DNA of 64,000 bases from CAZAQK01 sp964535825 (lineage in GTDB: Bacteria > Pseudomonadota > Alphaproteobacteria > Rickettsiales > SXRF01), in NCBI GenBank assembly GCA_964535825.1, contig CAZHUC010000006.1:89767-153766 (forward strand), read 5' to 3'. A model generated the notes under the pieces. The model was not told where the DNA came from and did no database searches. It saw nothing but the letters and a program-made list of their open reading frames with translations. Below are positions 35,585 to 45,906 of the stretch, piece after piece. The translations under genes were made by a program, and so were the position numbers. Position 1 is the first letter of the stretch. Every line of letters starts with the position of its first letter.

Positions 35585-36850
35585 TTAGAAATTCTCTTTG
35601 AACCAGCTTACGACCTTCTCGAAACCAGCGGTGAGACTACCTCTACGGCGATTGAGATCGAACATCTGCTCTTCCATTGGCTTCTTCAGCACATACTCAA
35701 CCATACCCAATGAAGTAGCAAACGCAGGGCCACTCACTGACTCAGCCAGACCCGGTAATACACGCGGCCTGCCAAGGCGCACCTGTTTGCCCAGCATATT
35801 CGCTGCCATCTCGCGCACGCCAAGCAGTTGGCTTGCACCGCCCGTAAGCACCACGCGCTTACCTGACATGGAAGATACGCCCGCCATCTCCAGCTTGCTG
35901 CGGATCATTTCAAATACTTCTTCGATACGCGGACGAATCACACCCACCAGCATAGAGCGTGGCATGGTGTTCATTTCATCATATTCTTCTTCGCCCAGTG
36001 GCGGCACATCGATCATCACCTGATCATCACTAGGAGATGCAAGACAGCTGCCATGCAATGTTTTCAAGCGTTCGGCATGATTCAGGCTGGTAGAAAGGCC
36101 ACGCGCAATGTCACTGGTGACATGCGAGCCACCGATAGGTATCGCATCGGTGTAAATATTCTTGCCGCCGGAAAATACGCAGAAACTTGTAACACCTGCG
36201 CCCATATCCACCAGCGTTACGCCCAGTTGCTTTTCATCTTCTTCAAGGCACGAAAGCGCAGACGCATATGGCGCTACGATATATTCGCCTACATTAAGAT
36301 GACAACGCCCAACGCAATGCGCAAGATTACGCGTTACACTTGGCAATCCTGTGATGATGTGCAGGTCTGCACCCAGTTTTTTACCATACATCTTACGCGG
36401 GTCGATGATGCCGCGTGCGCCATCGAGATAATAGGACACAGGGATACAATGGATGATATCCAGCTCACTGTGACTGACCGATGCCCTGCCCTGTTCGATG
36501 ATGTCCATGATATCACGGTCGGTCACTTCATCGCCGAGCATGCTCATCTCAACGGTCACGTTACGAGAGGTGAGATTACCGCCAGACAGGCTGATCAATA
36601 CATCTTCCACCGTTTCACCAGCCATTTGTTCTGCCGCATGTACGGCGGATACTACGGATGCTTCTGCCTCGGCAAAGTCAGTGATGATACCACTGCGGAT
36701 ACCTTTGGAAAGCTGATGACCGATGCCGGTAATTTTTATTTCGCCCGCGGAATCAATATTGGCAATAAAACACGCAATTTTCGCCGTGCCTATATCAAGC
36801 ACTGCAACGCTGCCTACACTATTCTTATTATTTGTTGATGACTTCTTCAT
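35585..36850 (-). CDS. ftsA: Cell division protein FtsA
   Basis: Actin-like ATPase that ties FtsZ filaments to the membrane. The 421-residue protein has the phosphate-1 loop in VLDIGTAKIACFIA, VDMGAGVTSFCVF (phosphate 2), and VVLTGGASQLLGV (adenosine motif). The C-terminus GFEKVVSWFKENF is an amphipathic helix that fits the membrane-targeting sequence. It follows ftsQ by 83 bases and precedes the unknown lipoprotein by six. Confidence 0.97.
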   Translation of the reverse strand: MKKSSTNNKNSVGSVAVLDIGTAKIACFIANIDSAGEIKITGIGHQLSKGIRSGIITDFAEAEASVVSAVHAAEQMAGETVEDVLISLSGGNLTSRNVTVEMSMLGDEVTDRDIMDIIEQGRASVSHSELDIIHCIPVSYYLDGARGIIDPRKMYGKKLGADLHIITGLPSVTRNLAHCVGRCHLNVGEYIVAPYASALSCLEEDEKQLGVTLVDMGAGVTSFCVFSGGKNIYTDAIPIGGSHVTSDIARGLSTSLNHAERLKTLHGSCLASPSDDQVMIDVPPLGEEEYDEMNTMPRSMLVGVIRPRIEEVFEMIRSKLEMAGVSSMSGKRVVLTGGASQLLGVREMAANMLGKQVRLGRPRVLPGLAESVSGPAFATSLGMVEYVLKKPMEEQMFDLNRRRGSLTAGFEKVVSWFKENF

Positions 36851-36933
36851 AATCCTGATGTTGTTTTTGCGTAGCTTTATCCCTGCGCCGGAATATCCGG
36901 ATATATGATACTTAGCTTGGGTAATTCAATCGC

Positions 36934-37803
36934 TCAAGTCTCTTTTGCGCTTGACGACTCACCGGCGATTTCTTCCGGTGATGTTTTTATAAATAACCTA
37001 CCCGCCACGCGCAGATCTATCACCTTTACATCCCGATCGAGCAATTTCTGCTTGGTGTGTAATTTAGCCAATGCTTCCCATGCCTTAGCAGCATCCTGCT
37101 CTGGCAATTTGATCTGTGTGCCGTCCTTCAGATGGACATTCCAACGGCGTCCACTGATGCGCACCGCTGCTGAAAATCTTTTTGAAAGTTCTTTGCTGGA
37201 TTGCAGCAATCCCAACACTTCACTGACCTGAGTGGGGGCATCCTTGCCTACGATCAGCGGTAAATTACGATATGCCGCCATATCCACATCCGGCATGGCC
37301 ACGCCTTTATCATCCACCAGCACCAATTTTCCTTTATTTTGCCAGATGGCAACCGGCTCGCGCTCAACTATGCGTATGGCAAGACGATTAGGCAATTCAC
37401 GCTCAACGGCCACATCACGGATACTTCCTACCGCTTCCAGCCGCTCCTTAAGCTCCTGCAATGACAGCTGCAATATCGGCTCGCCTTTGTTCAGGCCAAT
37501 GGCCTTGTTTATCTCAGCCATCGGAGTGCGGCTGCGGCCTTCCAGATACAGCGTGTCTAAGCGGAAACCTGCTCGTGCCGTCATCTGGTACATGCCATTA
37601 GATACGGTTTGCACAGCCTTGCTGAACATGCTGTTCTTCCACAACCAGAAGCCACCGCCCGCTAACATGACAACCACTAGCACTGCACTGGCTATCTGCG
37701 CCTTGCGCACGATCGCCTGGCGTTTTTTGCGCAGAGACTTCTCGCGCATGATCCGCTGTGATTCACGCTGACGTAATGTTAGTTTATCTGACTTTTTGGC
37801 CAT
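36934..37803 (-). CDS. ftsQ: Cell division protein FtsQ
   Basis: Bitopic divisome protein that links FtsB/FtsL to early division proteins. The 289 residues start with a very basic cytoplasmic tail (about 1-37), one transmembrane helix (about 38-55), then a POTRA domain beginning near FRLDTLYLEGRSRTPMAEI and the FtsQ beta domain with ELPNRLAIRIVEREPVAIW. The C-terminus is acidic and Ser-rich. It follows ddl by 23 bases. Confidence 0.94.
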   Translation of the reverse strand: MAKKSDKLTLRQRESQRIMREKSLRKKRQAIVRKAQIASAVLVVVMLAGGGFWLWKNSMFSKAVQTVSNGMYQMTARAGFRLDTLYLEGRSRTPMAEINKAIGLNKGEPILQLSLQELKERLEAVGSIRDVAVERELPNRLAIRIVEREPVAIWQNKGKLVLVDDKGVAMPDVDMAAYRNLPLIVGKDAPTQVSEVLGLLQSSKELSKRFSAAVRISGRRWNVHLKDGTQIKLPEQDAAKAWEALAKLHTKQKLLDRDVKVIDLRVAGRLFIKTSPEEIAGESSSAKET

Positions 37804-37826
37804 GGAATCCCCACGAGACCAGAATA

Positions 37827-38738
37827 TTATTGTCCCAGTCTGGCATCTTCTACCAAGAGTCTTACTAATTCATTAAAGCTGATACCCACATGTGCAGCGA
37901 TCTCTGGAGAAAGTGAAAGCGCAGTCATCCCCGGCTGGGTGTTTATTTCCAGCAGGTAGAACGTGCCATCGCCTTTGGTATCATCATAACGGAAATCCGA
38001 GCGTGACAGCCCACGACAGCCGATCACCTGATGCGCTTTTAGCGCCAGTTCCATCACTTCATCATATTTATTCTTTGGCAGCGGGGCTGGACAGAGATGC
38101 TCTGTTTTTCCATCGGTATATTTGTTGGTATAATCGTAAAAACCACTGAGAGGACGTATCTCGGTAACACCTAACGACTTGTTATTTAATACTGCCACGG
38201 TGATCTCGCGACCCGCGATATATTCTTCCACCAGATAACGTGTGTTGTTATCCGCACCTGTCATGATTTCTGTAAGCGGTCGCTTATCACTCTCCAGCAC
38301 GATATACACACCGACGCTTGATCCTTCATCAGCAGGTTTCACCACGAATGGCCGCTTCATAGGGTCTTTTTTGACCAATTGGTCAAGTAATAGTGTAACG
38401 CCCTTTGGACAACGCAGGCCTGCTGCCTCAAAAATGCGCTTTGCCATAGGCTTATCCATAGCGAGCGCAGAAGCAAGCACACCAGAATGCGTGTACGGTA
38501 TCTTGAGCATCTCTAGCACTCCTTGCATACAGCCATCTTCACCGAACGTGCCATGCAGTGCATTGAAGACCACATCAGGCTTTATCTTTGCAAGATCGGT
38601 CGCGATCTGTGGTGTAACATCAACTTCAGTGACCTTATAGCCCACCTCGCGCAATGCTTTTGCACAGGCAGCGCCACTGTTGAGCGATACTTCACGCTCC
38701 GCCGACCATCCACCCTTGAGTACCGCTACATGCTTCAT
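37827..38738 (-). CDS. ddl: D-alanine--D-alanine ligase
   Basis: Makes the D-Ala-D-Ala dipeptide for the peptidoglycan stem. The 303-residue ATP-grasp protein has VAVLKGGWSAEREVSL at the start, ALHGTFGEDGCMQG, KPADEGSSVGVY and, near the end, EINTQPGMTALSL. The ATG at 38738 overlaps the murB stop as ATGA; a frame to 38771 lies within murB and lacks family similarity. Confidence 0.96.
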   Translation of the reverse strand: MKHVAVLKGGWSAEREVSLNSGAACAKALREVGYKVTEVDVTPQIATDLAKIKPDVVFNALHGTFGEDGCMQGVLEMLKIPYTHSGVLASALAMDKPMAKRIFEAAGLRCPKGVTLLLDQLVKKDPMKRPFVVKPADEGSSVGVYIVLESDKRPLTEIMTGADNNTRYLVEEYIAGREITVAVLNNKSLGVTEIRPLSGFYDYTNKYTDGKTEHLCPAPLPKNKYDEVMELALKAHQVIGCRGLSRSDFRYDDTKGDGTFYLLEINTQPGMTALSLSPEIAAHVGISFNELVRLLVEDARLGQ

Positions 38739-39661
38739 GCTAAGGGTTTTCCTATCCTTTTTATTTCCCACTCCAGCGTGATTCCGGTCTTTTCTTTCAC
38801 GCGGCGTATCACTTCGTCACCTAGTTTTTCTAGATCATCCGCTGTAGCTGTACCAGTATTAATTAGAAAGTTGCAGTGTTTTTCTGAAACCTGCGCACCG
38901 CCGACCATCAGGCCACGGCATCCGGCACGATCCACCAGCTCCCATGCCTTATGCCCTTCCGGATTCTTGAAAGTGCTGCCGCCTGTGCGTGTGCGGATGG
39001 GTTGTGTTGCTTCACGCGCAGTACTTATTTCTTCCATGCGCGCACGGATCGTCTCCACATCATCCTTTGTGCCCTTGAAGGTGGCGCGCACCACGATCGC
39101 GCCTTCTGGCAATTTGCTGTTGCGATATACGAAGCCTAATTCTTTATTGCTGAGTGTGCGCATTGTGCCATCACGCTGCACGATCTCTGCATCAACCAGC
39201 ACTTGTGATGTATCACACCCATACGCGCCGGCATTCATGCGCACTGCCCCACCAATAGTGCCAGGAACGCCACACAAAAATTCAAGACCTGCCACACCAT
39301 GATCGCGCGCAAATGCCGCCACATGAATATCAAGCGCACCGCCACCTGCGGTTACCGTGTCATCATTCACTGCAATATCAACGAATCCGCGCCCCAGCTT
39401 GATGACCACACCATCAATACCGCCATCACGCACAATGAGGTTTGAACCCACACCGAGCACAATAACCGGCACATCTTGCGGTAACGATTTCAGGAATGCA
39501 GCTAGATCCTCTGCACTTTCCGGCTTGAAGAGATACTGCGCTGGTCCACCCACGCGAAACCAGTTGGTCTTTGAAAGATCCGCATGCTCGCGGATGCGCT
39601 CTTTGAAAGTTTCGGCGATCTGTATGTTGTTAGCAGGGCGTGATGTATTCATCGCAAGCAT
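38735..39661 (-). CDS. murB: UDP-N-acetylenolpyruvoylglucosamine reductase
   Basis: FAD enzyme that reduces UDP-GlcNAc-enolpyruvate to UDP-MurNAc. The 308-residue protein shows NTSRPANN, NWFRVGGPAQYLFKP, GVGSNLIVRDGG, GLEFLCGVPGTIGGAVRMNAGAYG, and near the C-terminus GGSTFKNPEG with the catalytic Ser and downstream Glu region. The ATG at 39661 overlaps the murC stop in TGATG; the frame goes up to 39751 without similarity. Confidence 0.96.
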   Translation of the reverse strand: MLAMNTSRPANNIQIAETFKERIREHADLSKTNWFRVGGPAQYLFKPESAEDLAAFLKSLPQDVPVIVLGVGSNLIVRDGGIDGVVIKLGRGFVDIAVNDDTVTAGGGALDIHVAAFARDHGVAGLEFLCGVPGTIGGAVRMNAGAYGCDTSQVLVDAEIVQRDGTMRTLSNKELGFVYRNSKLPEGAIVVRATFKGTKDDVETIRARMEEISTAREATQPIRTRTGGSTFKNPEGHKAWELVDRAGCRGLMVGGAQVSEKHCNFLINTGTATADDLEKLGDEVIRRVKEKTGITLEWEIKRIGKPLA

Positions 39662-41115
39662 CAAGATGCCTTTGTTTTGCTCTTGCCCAGCTTCTCTAAC
39701 TGCTCTGGCAATGCATAGGCCCATTTGGTGATAGAACCCGCACCAAGGCACACGACCATATCACCTGCCTGACCGATGGAAGAAACCTGCTTAGCCAGAT
39801 TTTCTTCTGACTCAAGTTTGAGCGCCTGTTTGTGGCCAGCACTGCGAACCCCTTCAATCAGTGCATCGGCGTGAATACCTTCGATGGCTTCTTCACCGGC
39901 TGAATATACATCCGCTACGATCACCACATCCGCATCATTGAAGCAGGCACAGAATTCTTTGAAAAGGTCACGCAGGCGCGTATAACGATGCGGCTGCACC
40001 ACAGCAACCACGCGTCCGCCCATTGCATCCTGCGCAGCACGCGCTGCTTTTAGTGTTGCAGCGATCTCTACCGGATGATGGCCATAATCATCGATAACGA
40101 TCATACCGAGTGCCTCGCCAGTTTTGGTGAAGCGACGTTTTACCCCTTCAAAAGCCGTGAAGGCATTCTTGATTGCATCGTCAGATAGTTTCAGCTCATG
40201 CGCGATCGCAATAGATGCCAGTGAATTGCAGACGTTATGGATGCCATGCATCGGAAGCATAATATCCTGTATCTGGCGCAGCTCGCCATCACGCAATGTA
40301 ATATCCACATCAAAGAGTTGGCCTTCCGGTTTGATGCGGATGTTATGCCCGCGCACCATGGCCTGCGGGTTGAAACCATAGGTGAGGATACGACGATCCG
40401 ATATTTTTGCAAAGAGTGCCTGCACTTCCGGATGATCGATACACAACACGCCAAACCCATAAAATGGAATATTGGTGAGGAAAGTCTGGAACGCACTCTT
40501 AAGCGCATCGAACGACCCGTAATAATCAAGATGCTCAGGATCGATATTGGTAATCACCGCAATGGTGGCAGGCAGTTTGGTAAAGCTGCCGTCAGATTCA
40601 TCAGCTTCCACTACCATCCATTCACTTTCTCCGAGATACGCATTCGTACCGCGTGAATTGATAATGCCGCCGTTGATGACCGTGGGTTTTAATTTCGCCG
40701 ATTCCATCATGGCTGCGGTCATTGCAGTCGTTGTGGTCTTGCCATGCGTGCCTGCAACCGCGATGGCTATCTTAAGGCGCATCAGTTCAGCAAGCATTTC
40801 AGCACGACGTACGACTGGCAAGCGTGCTGCGCGTGCTGCCTGCATCTCTGGATTCTCTTGCTTGATAGCAGATGAAATCACCACCACCGATGCATCCGCC
40901 ACATGTTCTGCTTTGTGACCAATGAATATCTTGACGCCCAGCTTCTTCAGGCGCTGGGTGTTGTAACTGTCAGATGCATCTGAACCCTGCACCTTGTAAC
41001 CAAGATTGTGCAACACTTCAGCGATGCCGCTCATCCCGATACCACCGATACCGATGAAATGCAGCACGCCAACATCCAGTGACATGCGGTGCGAAAGCGG
41101 GAGTGATTTTATCAT
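39661..41115 (-). CDS. murC: UDP-N-acetylmuramate--L-alanine ligase
   Basis: Adds L-Ala to UDP-MurNAc, the first amino acid of the stem peptide. The 484-residue Mur ligase has GIGGIGMSGIAEVLHNLGYKV at the N-terminus, the ATP loop AGTHGKTTTT, EADESDGSF, and DDYGHHPVEI in the C-terminal domain. It overlaps murG by four bases (ATGA) and murB by one. Confidence 0.97.
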   Translation of the reverse strand: MIKSLPLSHRMSLDVGVLHFIGIGGIGMSGIAEVLHNLGYKVQGSDASDSYNTQRLKKLGVKIFIGHKAEHVADASVVVISSAIKQENPEMQAARAARLPVVRRAEMLAELMRLKIAIAVAGTHGKTTTTAMTAAMMESAKLKPTVINGGIINSRGTNAYLGESEWMVVEADESDGSFTKLPATIAVITNIDPEHLDYYGSFDALKSAFQTFLTNIPFYGFGVLCIDHPEVQALFAKISDRRILTYGFNPQAMVRGHNIRIKPEGQLFDVDITLRDGELRQIQDIMLPMHGIHNVCNSLASIAIAHELKLSDDAIKNAFTAFEGVKRRFTKTGEALGMIVIDDYGHHPVEIAATLKAARAAQDAMGGRVVAVVQPHRYTRLRDLFKEFCACFNDADVVIVADVYSAGEEAIEGIHADALIEGVRSAGHKQALKLESEENLAKQVSSIGQAGDMVVCLGAGSITKWAYALPEQLEKLGKSKTKAS

Positions 41116-42260
41116 GCGGCGAGTCCTTGTGATGATTCTGTTGGTAATGTGCGAGTGCGGGCAACATGTAATACAACATCTGCCAGCTTTTCAGCTGCGT
41201 TCTCTGTACCGAGTTTTAGCGCATGTTGCGCTGCTTTCTGCAATACATCCGGTGCAGTCAGGAATGCTTCAAGACGGGCAGAAAGCGAAGCAGGTGTAAA
41301 ACCTTCCTGTGCCATGATCCAGCCACCGCCCACCTGCTCGAAAGAATCGGCATTATAATATTGATGATTATCCATTGAGGTAGGAAGCGGCACTAAAATG
41401 GCAGGCCTGCCGGATACTGCCAGTTCAGAAACAGTGGATGCACCCGAGCGTGCGATCACCAGATGCGTGGCGGCAAGTCGCGCCGGAATATCCACAAAGA
41501 AGGTAGAAAGATCAGCATTCACATCAAGATCACGGTATGCTTCACGCGCCGCGTCTATTTCTGGCTGGCGACATTGCTGGTCTATCCGCACACGCGCACG
41601 CAGTGCCGCTGGCAGCATGGCAACAGCCGCAGGTACGACCTGACTGAATATAGCTGCACCCTGCGAGCCACCGGTAACAAGTATGCGCATCTTGCCATCT
41701 TCTGACAGGCTGGAATATGGCACGCCGCGAATGGCACGCACCGCAGCACGCACAGGATTTCCTGTCATCACCACCTTGTGCATATCCTTCTCACCCAGCA
41801 TCTGCGTGGCAGGAAATGAGGTAGCGATGCAATCAACACGACCAACCAGCAAACGGTTCGCACGGCCAAGCACAGAATTCTGCTCATGGATAACGGTGGG
41901 AATACCCATAAAGGTCGCAGCGAATACAGTAGGAAACGACGGATAGCCACCGAACCCGACCACCAGTTTTGGCTTAAGCCTGCACAATATTCTCCACGCC
42001 TGCATGACGCCAAAGCACAAAACGACCGCACCACGGATCTTATTTACAAGCGAACCACCTACTGTGCCGGCATGTATGGTTTGTTTATCAATGCGTGAAA
42101 GTGCACCGCTTTGGAAATTGGCAAAACGTTTATCGGTGATAAGCACCACATGTTCGCAGCGCGCAAGCAGCGTCTCCGCCAGCGCCTCCGCCGGGAAAAT
42201 ATGGCCACCAGTGCCGCCCGCCGCAAGTACGACGGGAGATGTATAATGATTATCTGTCAT
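41112..42260 (-). CDS. murG: UDP-GlcNAc:lipid I GlcNAc-transferase MurG
   Basis: Peripheral membrane glycosyltransferase that turns lipid I into lipid II. The 382-residue GT28 protein has the glycine loop AAGGTGGHIFPAEALAE, GFGGYPSFP, HEQNSVLGRANRL, LVTGGSQGA and RSGASTVSELAVSGRP, all typical. It follows ftsW after a 67-base gap containing an inverted repeat (GCTAAAA ... TTTTAGC, 42309-42331) without a T run. Confidence 0.97.
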   Translation of the reverse strand: MTDNHYTSPVVLAAGGTGGHIFPAEALAETLLARCEHVVLITDKRFANFQSGALSRIDKQTIHAGTVGGSLVNKIRGAVVLCFGVMQAWRILCRLKPKLVVGFGGYPSFPTVFAATFMGIPTVIHEQNSVLGRANRLLVGRVDCIATSFPATQMLGEKDMHKVVMTGNPVRAAVRAIRGVPYSSLSEDGKMRILVTGGSQGAAIFSQVVPAAVAMLPAALRARVRIDQQCRQPEIDAAREAYRDLDVNADLSTFFVDIPARLAATHLVIARSGASTVSELAVSGRPAILVPLPTSMDNHQYYNADSFEQVGGGWIMAQEGFTPASLSARLEAFLTAPDVLQKAAQHALKLGTENAAEKLADVVLHVARTRTLPTESSQGLAA

Positions 42261-42327
42261 AGGCTTATTTCAATCCCGCGCAGTGTAGCGCATACGGGGA
42301 TGGCTTCAAGCTAAAACACACTGAATT

Positions 42328-43443
42328 TTAGCGTTGTTTTCCGTATCTTGTACGGGTAAGCGCCAGCATGATACCCATACCCAGCGCCACGGCAAGCACA
42401 GAAGAACCGCCGTAACTCAGGAAAGGCAAGGTCATCCCCTTGGCCGGGAAGAGATTTACGGCAACGCCCATGTTGATCACCGCCTGTATACCGAACTGCG
42501 ACAACACACCTGCCACTGCCAGCACCACGAACAGATCATTCTCCTGCCATACGCGCATCAGTCCGCGCAGCAGGATGAATGCAAAGATACCCACGATCAA
42601 CAGGCAGACAATTACGCCGAATTCTTCACCTGCCACAGCGAAAATAAAATCGGTATGCGAATCTGGCAGGAATTGTTTTACCTCGCCCTCGCCCGGACCA
42701 CGTCCGAGCAACCCACCATTGCGGAACGCTTCCAGTGACCGGCCGATCTGGTAATTATCCCCCGCGGCAGGATCAAGAAACGCATCGATACGTTTGGCAA
42801 CATGCGGCAACATGTAATAAGCCGACGCCGCACCTACGATCGCAAGCAACCCGAGCGTTACTACCCAAAACATCGGAAGGCCAGCCAGAAAGAGTTGAAT
42901 ACCCCACACGGCAGATACGGTAAGCGTCATGCCAAAATCTGGCTGGATAATGAGCAAGAACACCACAAGCAGATAGATACCTATCGCCATACGATACCCC
43001 GGGAAGTCCACGCGCCGCTGGTTCTCTGCGCATATCCATGCCATTAAAACCGCAAAACATGGCTTCATGAATTCAGACGGTTGTATGGAGATACCCGCCA
43101 GATTGATCCAGCGATGCGCACCTTTGGTCTCCATCCCGAAGAATGGCAGCAACAACATCAGAAACAAGCTGGCTACGAACCCAACGACCGCCATGCGGCG
43201 TATGGCAACCGGTGGCAACAATGACACCAGGAACATGACAAGCATGCCAATCACCAGAAAGATATGGTGACGATGTACAAAATAGAACGGCGCCAGATTA
43301 AGTCTTTTAGCAACCGGTGGGCTACCCGCCGTTACCAAAATAAAACCAGCCGCTACAAGAATGATCAATGCAGATAGATTGACCTTATCTACTGTCCACC
43401 ACCAGCGACCGATTGCCCCTGTATTCGTACGATCAAGCCGCAT
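42328..43443 (-). CDS. ftsW: Septal peptidoglycan glycosyltransferase FtsW
   Basis: SEDS family polymerase that works with FtsI at the septum. The 371-residue protein has about ten helices and the SEDS features GAHRWINLAGISIQPSEFMK, IQPDFGMTLT with the catalytic-site Asp, and PFLSYGGSS before the last helix. The ATG at 43443 overlaps the murD stop by 11 bases. A preceding cytoplasmic tail (MRLDRTNTGAIGRWWW) is short. Confidence 0.96.
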   Translation of the reverse strand: MRLDRTNTGAIGRWWWTVDKVNLSALIILVAAGFILVTAGSPPVAKRLNLAPFYFVHRHHIFLVIGMLVMFLVSLLPPVAIRRMAVVGFVASLFLMLLLPFFGMETKGAHRWINLAGISIQPSEFMKPCFAVLMAWICAENQRRVDFPGYRMAIGIYLLVVFLLIIQPDFGMTLTVSAVWGIQLFLAGLPMFWVVTLGLLAIVGAASAYYMLPHVAKRIDAFLDPAAGDNYQIGRSLEAFRNGGLLGRGPGEGEVKQFLPDSHTDFIFAVAGEEFGVIVCLLIVGIFAFILLRGLMRVWQENDLFVVLAVAGVLSQFGIQAVINMGVAVNLFPAKGMTLPFLSYGGSSVLAVALGMGIMLALTRTRYGKQR

Positions 43444-44821
43444 GGGTTGCTCCTTTATTCATCATGTTAAGCACCATCTGGCAGAACGCATCGCCTCGCT
43501 CTTCAAAACTTTTCCATTGATCGAACGACGCACAGGCTGGGGAAAGCAAAACCACCGCACCTTTTTTCTTTTCATGCAGTGCAAGTTTTGCTGCCTGTTT
43601 GAGTGCTTCTTTTAATGTACCGCATTTGGTGAATGCTGCCTTGCCAGTGAGCGTTTCAGCAAATTCATCTTGCGCTTCACCAATGAGGAATGCATGCGTG
43701 ACTTTGCCGAAATAAGGTGTAAGCGATGCGATACCACCTGCCTTTGGTTTGCCACCGGCGATCCAGTAAATGGTGTGATATGGCGCAAGCGCATTAGCAG
43801 TGGCGTCGGCGTTGGTTGCCTTGCTGTCATTGATGAAGCGTACGCCTTTCCATTCCGCCACTAGTTGCAGGCGATGGCGCAGGCCTGCAAAACTCTCCAT
43901 CGCCTTGCATATCTCGGCCGGTTGCAGACCGATGGCACGACACGCCGCATACGACGCTACGGCATTCTGCCAGTTATGTTTGCCGGTCAATGTGCCGACA
44001 GGTTTGAGATCATATTGGAAACCCTCTGCATCATCATGCAACACGCCCTGATCAACATAGATACCATCGGATAATTTTTCATTCACCGACACGGTGACCA
44101 GTTGCTGCTTCTTCATGCGCAATACGGCTTCGGCTGCACCTTTTGAATATTCATCATCCACCGCTATCACTGCGCTATCTTCTTCTTTCTGGCTTGCGAA
44201 TACTCGCAGCTTGGCACGTACGTAACCTTCAATATCACCATGCCGATCGATATGATCCGGTGTGATATTGAGCCACACCGCTACATTGAAACGCGCCTCA
44301 TCGATAAGATCCAACTGGTACGATGATGTTTCGATCACATACACACCCTGCTCATCCAGCGGCGCAAGCGACAGCGCTGCCGTGCCCAGATTACCACCAA
44401 CCTCACAGCGCACACCACAGCATTTGAGTATGTGGCCGATAAGTGTTGTGGTGGTGGATTTTCCATTTGTTCCGGTGATGGCTATATAACGTGCCTCCGG
44501 GCAGGCTTGGTGCAGCAACTCAATATCACCGATGATGCGACAATCATGTGACTTCGCCATCTCCACCACATCATGTGGCTTGGGATGTGTAAGCGGCACT
44601 CCGGGGCTTAGCACCAGTGCCTCAAGTTCTTTCCACGGCCAGTCTTTGTATGAAGTGATCTTCAGTGCCGGATGCTCGATGCGTTTTACATCTCCGGCCT
44701 TATCATCCCATGCATATACTTCAGCACCACTGGCAAGTAACGATGCCACCGTTGCCTCCCCCGCTTTGCCGAGGCCAAAGACGCCTATTTTTTTACCGGA
44801 ATATGCGGCTATCGTGATCAT
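43433..44821 (-). CDS. murD: UDP-N-acetylmuramoylalanine--D-glutamate ligase
   Basis: Adds D-Glu to UDP-MurNAc-L-Ala. The 462-residue Mur ligase has IGVFGLGKAGEATVASL at the N-terminus, the ATP loop ITGTNGKSTTT, VIETSSYQLD, NDSKATNADA and LLSPACASFDQWKSFEERG near the C-terminus, the last being characteristic of MurD. It overlaps mraY by four bases (ATGA) and ftsW by 11. Confidence 0.97.
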   Translation of the reverse strand: MITIAAYSGKKIGVFGLGKAGEATVASLLASGAEVYAWDDKAGDVKRIEHPALKITSYKDWPWKELEALVLSPGVPLTHPKPHDVVEMAKSHDCRIIGDIELLHQACPEARYIAITGTNGKSTTTTLIGHILKCCGVRCEVGGNLGTAALSLAPLDEQGVYVIETSSYQLDLIDEARFNVAVWLNITPDHIDRHGDIEGYVRAKLRVFASQKEEDSAVIAVDDEYSKGAAEAVLRMKKQQLVTVSVNEKLSDGIYVDQGVLHDDAEGFQYDLKPVGTLTGKHNWQNAVASYAACRAIGLQPAEICKAMESFAGLRHRLQLVAEWKGVRFINDSKATNADATANALAPYHTIYWIAGGKPKAGGIASLTPYFGKVTHAFLIGEAQDEFAETLTGKAAFTKCGTLKEALKQAAKLALHEKKKGAVVLLSPACASFDQWKSFEERGDAFCQMVLNMMNKGATHAA

Positions 44822-45906
44822 CTGAGTTTAAGTGTTGCAAGGCCAAGCAGCGCGAAGATACACGCCACGATCCAGAAGCGGATAACGATTGTTGGCTCTT
44901 TCCATCCCAGTTTTTCAAAGTGATGATGAATTGGCGCCATCTTGAAAACACGCTTGCCCGTAAGTTTAAATGAAACCACCTGCACGATCACCGATACTGC
45001 TTCGATGACGAATAACCCGCCAATGATCGCCAGCACGAATTCGTGCTTGGTGATAACGCTGATAACGCCCAGCGCCCCTCCGAATGCAAGACTTCCCGTG
45101 TCACCCATGAATACCTGCGCGGGTGGCGCGTTGAACCATAAAAACCCGAGACTTGCACCCACCAGTGCTGCGCAGAATACCGCAAGCTCGCCACTGCCCG
45201 GAATAAAATGCAGCTGCAGGTAATTGGCAAATACCGCGTTACCCACAAGATATGCGATCAGTGCAAAACAGCCCGCAACGATCATGATAGGTACGATCGC
45301 CAGACCATCCAGCCCATCGGTGAGGTTCACCGCATTGGATGCGCCGATCATTACGATCATGGCAAACACCAGATACATCATGCCGGCATCGATCAGGATG
45401 GATTTGAAAAATGGCACAGCCACCATGCCGCTCAGTGATGCCGGTGTGAAATGCTGGATACCATACGCTGCTATCAGCGAAATAATTGCCTGCGCAACAA
45501 TCTTCTGACGGGAAGAAAGACCTTTGGTGTTGCGCTTGGTGAGTTTCAGGTAATCATCATAAAAACCGATTGCACCAAAGCCAACGGTCACCAGCAACAC
45601 GATCCATACATAAGGGTTGCTTAAGTCCGCCCATATCAAAGTAGACAGGCCAACAGAAAGCAGGATCATCACCCCGCCCATCGTGGGCGTGCCTTTTTTG
45701 GTCAACAGATGAGACTCTGGCCCATCCAAACGAATAGGCTGGCCTTCCGCCTGCTTTGATTTAAGCCAGCGAATAATCTTAGGGCCAAAATAAAAACTCA
45801 GTATAAGGGCTGTGAATACCGCCGCACCGCTGCGGAATGTAAGATAACGGAATACGTTGAGGAACGGATATTGTTCAATCAGCGGTACGATCAGGTTAAA
45901 CAGCAT
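44818..45906 (-). CDS. mraY: Phospho-N-acetylmuramoyl-pentapeptide transferase
   Basis: Integral membrane enzyme that moves phospho-MurNAc-pentapeptide onto undecaprenyl phosphate, giving lipid I. The 362-residue protein has about ten helices; TPTMGGVMILL, DDYLKLTKRNTKGLSSRQK with the paired Asp, NLTDGLDGLA, GDTGSLAFGGALG and PIHHHFEKLGWKE are the family hallmarks. The ATG at 45906 gives the usual length and overlaps murF by 11 bases; the frame extends to 46077 inside murF only by chance. Confidence 0.97.
   Translation of the reverse strand: MLFNLIVPLIEQYPFLNVFRYLTFRSGAAVFTALILSFYFGPKIIRWLKSKQAEGQPIRLDGPESHLLTKKGTPTMGGVMILLSVGLSTLIWADLSNPYVWIVLLVTVGFGAIGFYDDYLKLTKRNTKGLSSRQKIVAQAIISLIAAYGIQHFTPASLSGMVAVPFFKSILIDAGMMYLVFAMIVMIGASNAVNLTDGLDGLAIVPIMIVAGCFALIAYLVGNAVFANYLQLHFIPGSGELAVFCAALVGASLGFLWFNAPPAQVFMGDTGSLAFGGALGVISVITKHEFVLAIIGGLFVIEAVSVIVQVVSFKLTGKRVFKMAPIHHHFEKLGWKEPTIVIRFWIVACIFALLGLATLKLR

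Noticed and set aside
36053..36838. 261-codon open frame on the plus strand
   Set aside because: Antisense to ftsA; no initiation signal or family features.
42309..42331. Inverted repeat GCTAAAA ... TTTTAGC after ftsW as a terminator
   Set aside because: The stem is AT-rich and no T run follows; murG lies close behind and is expected on the same transcript.
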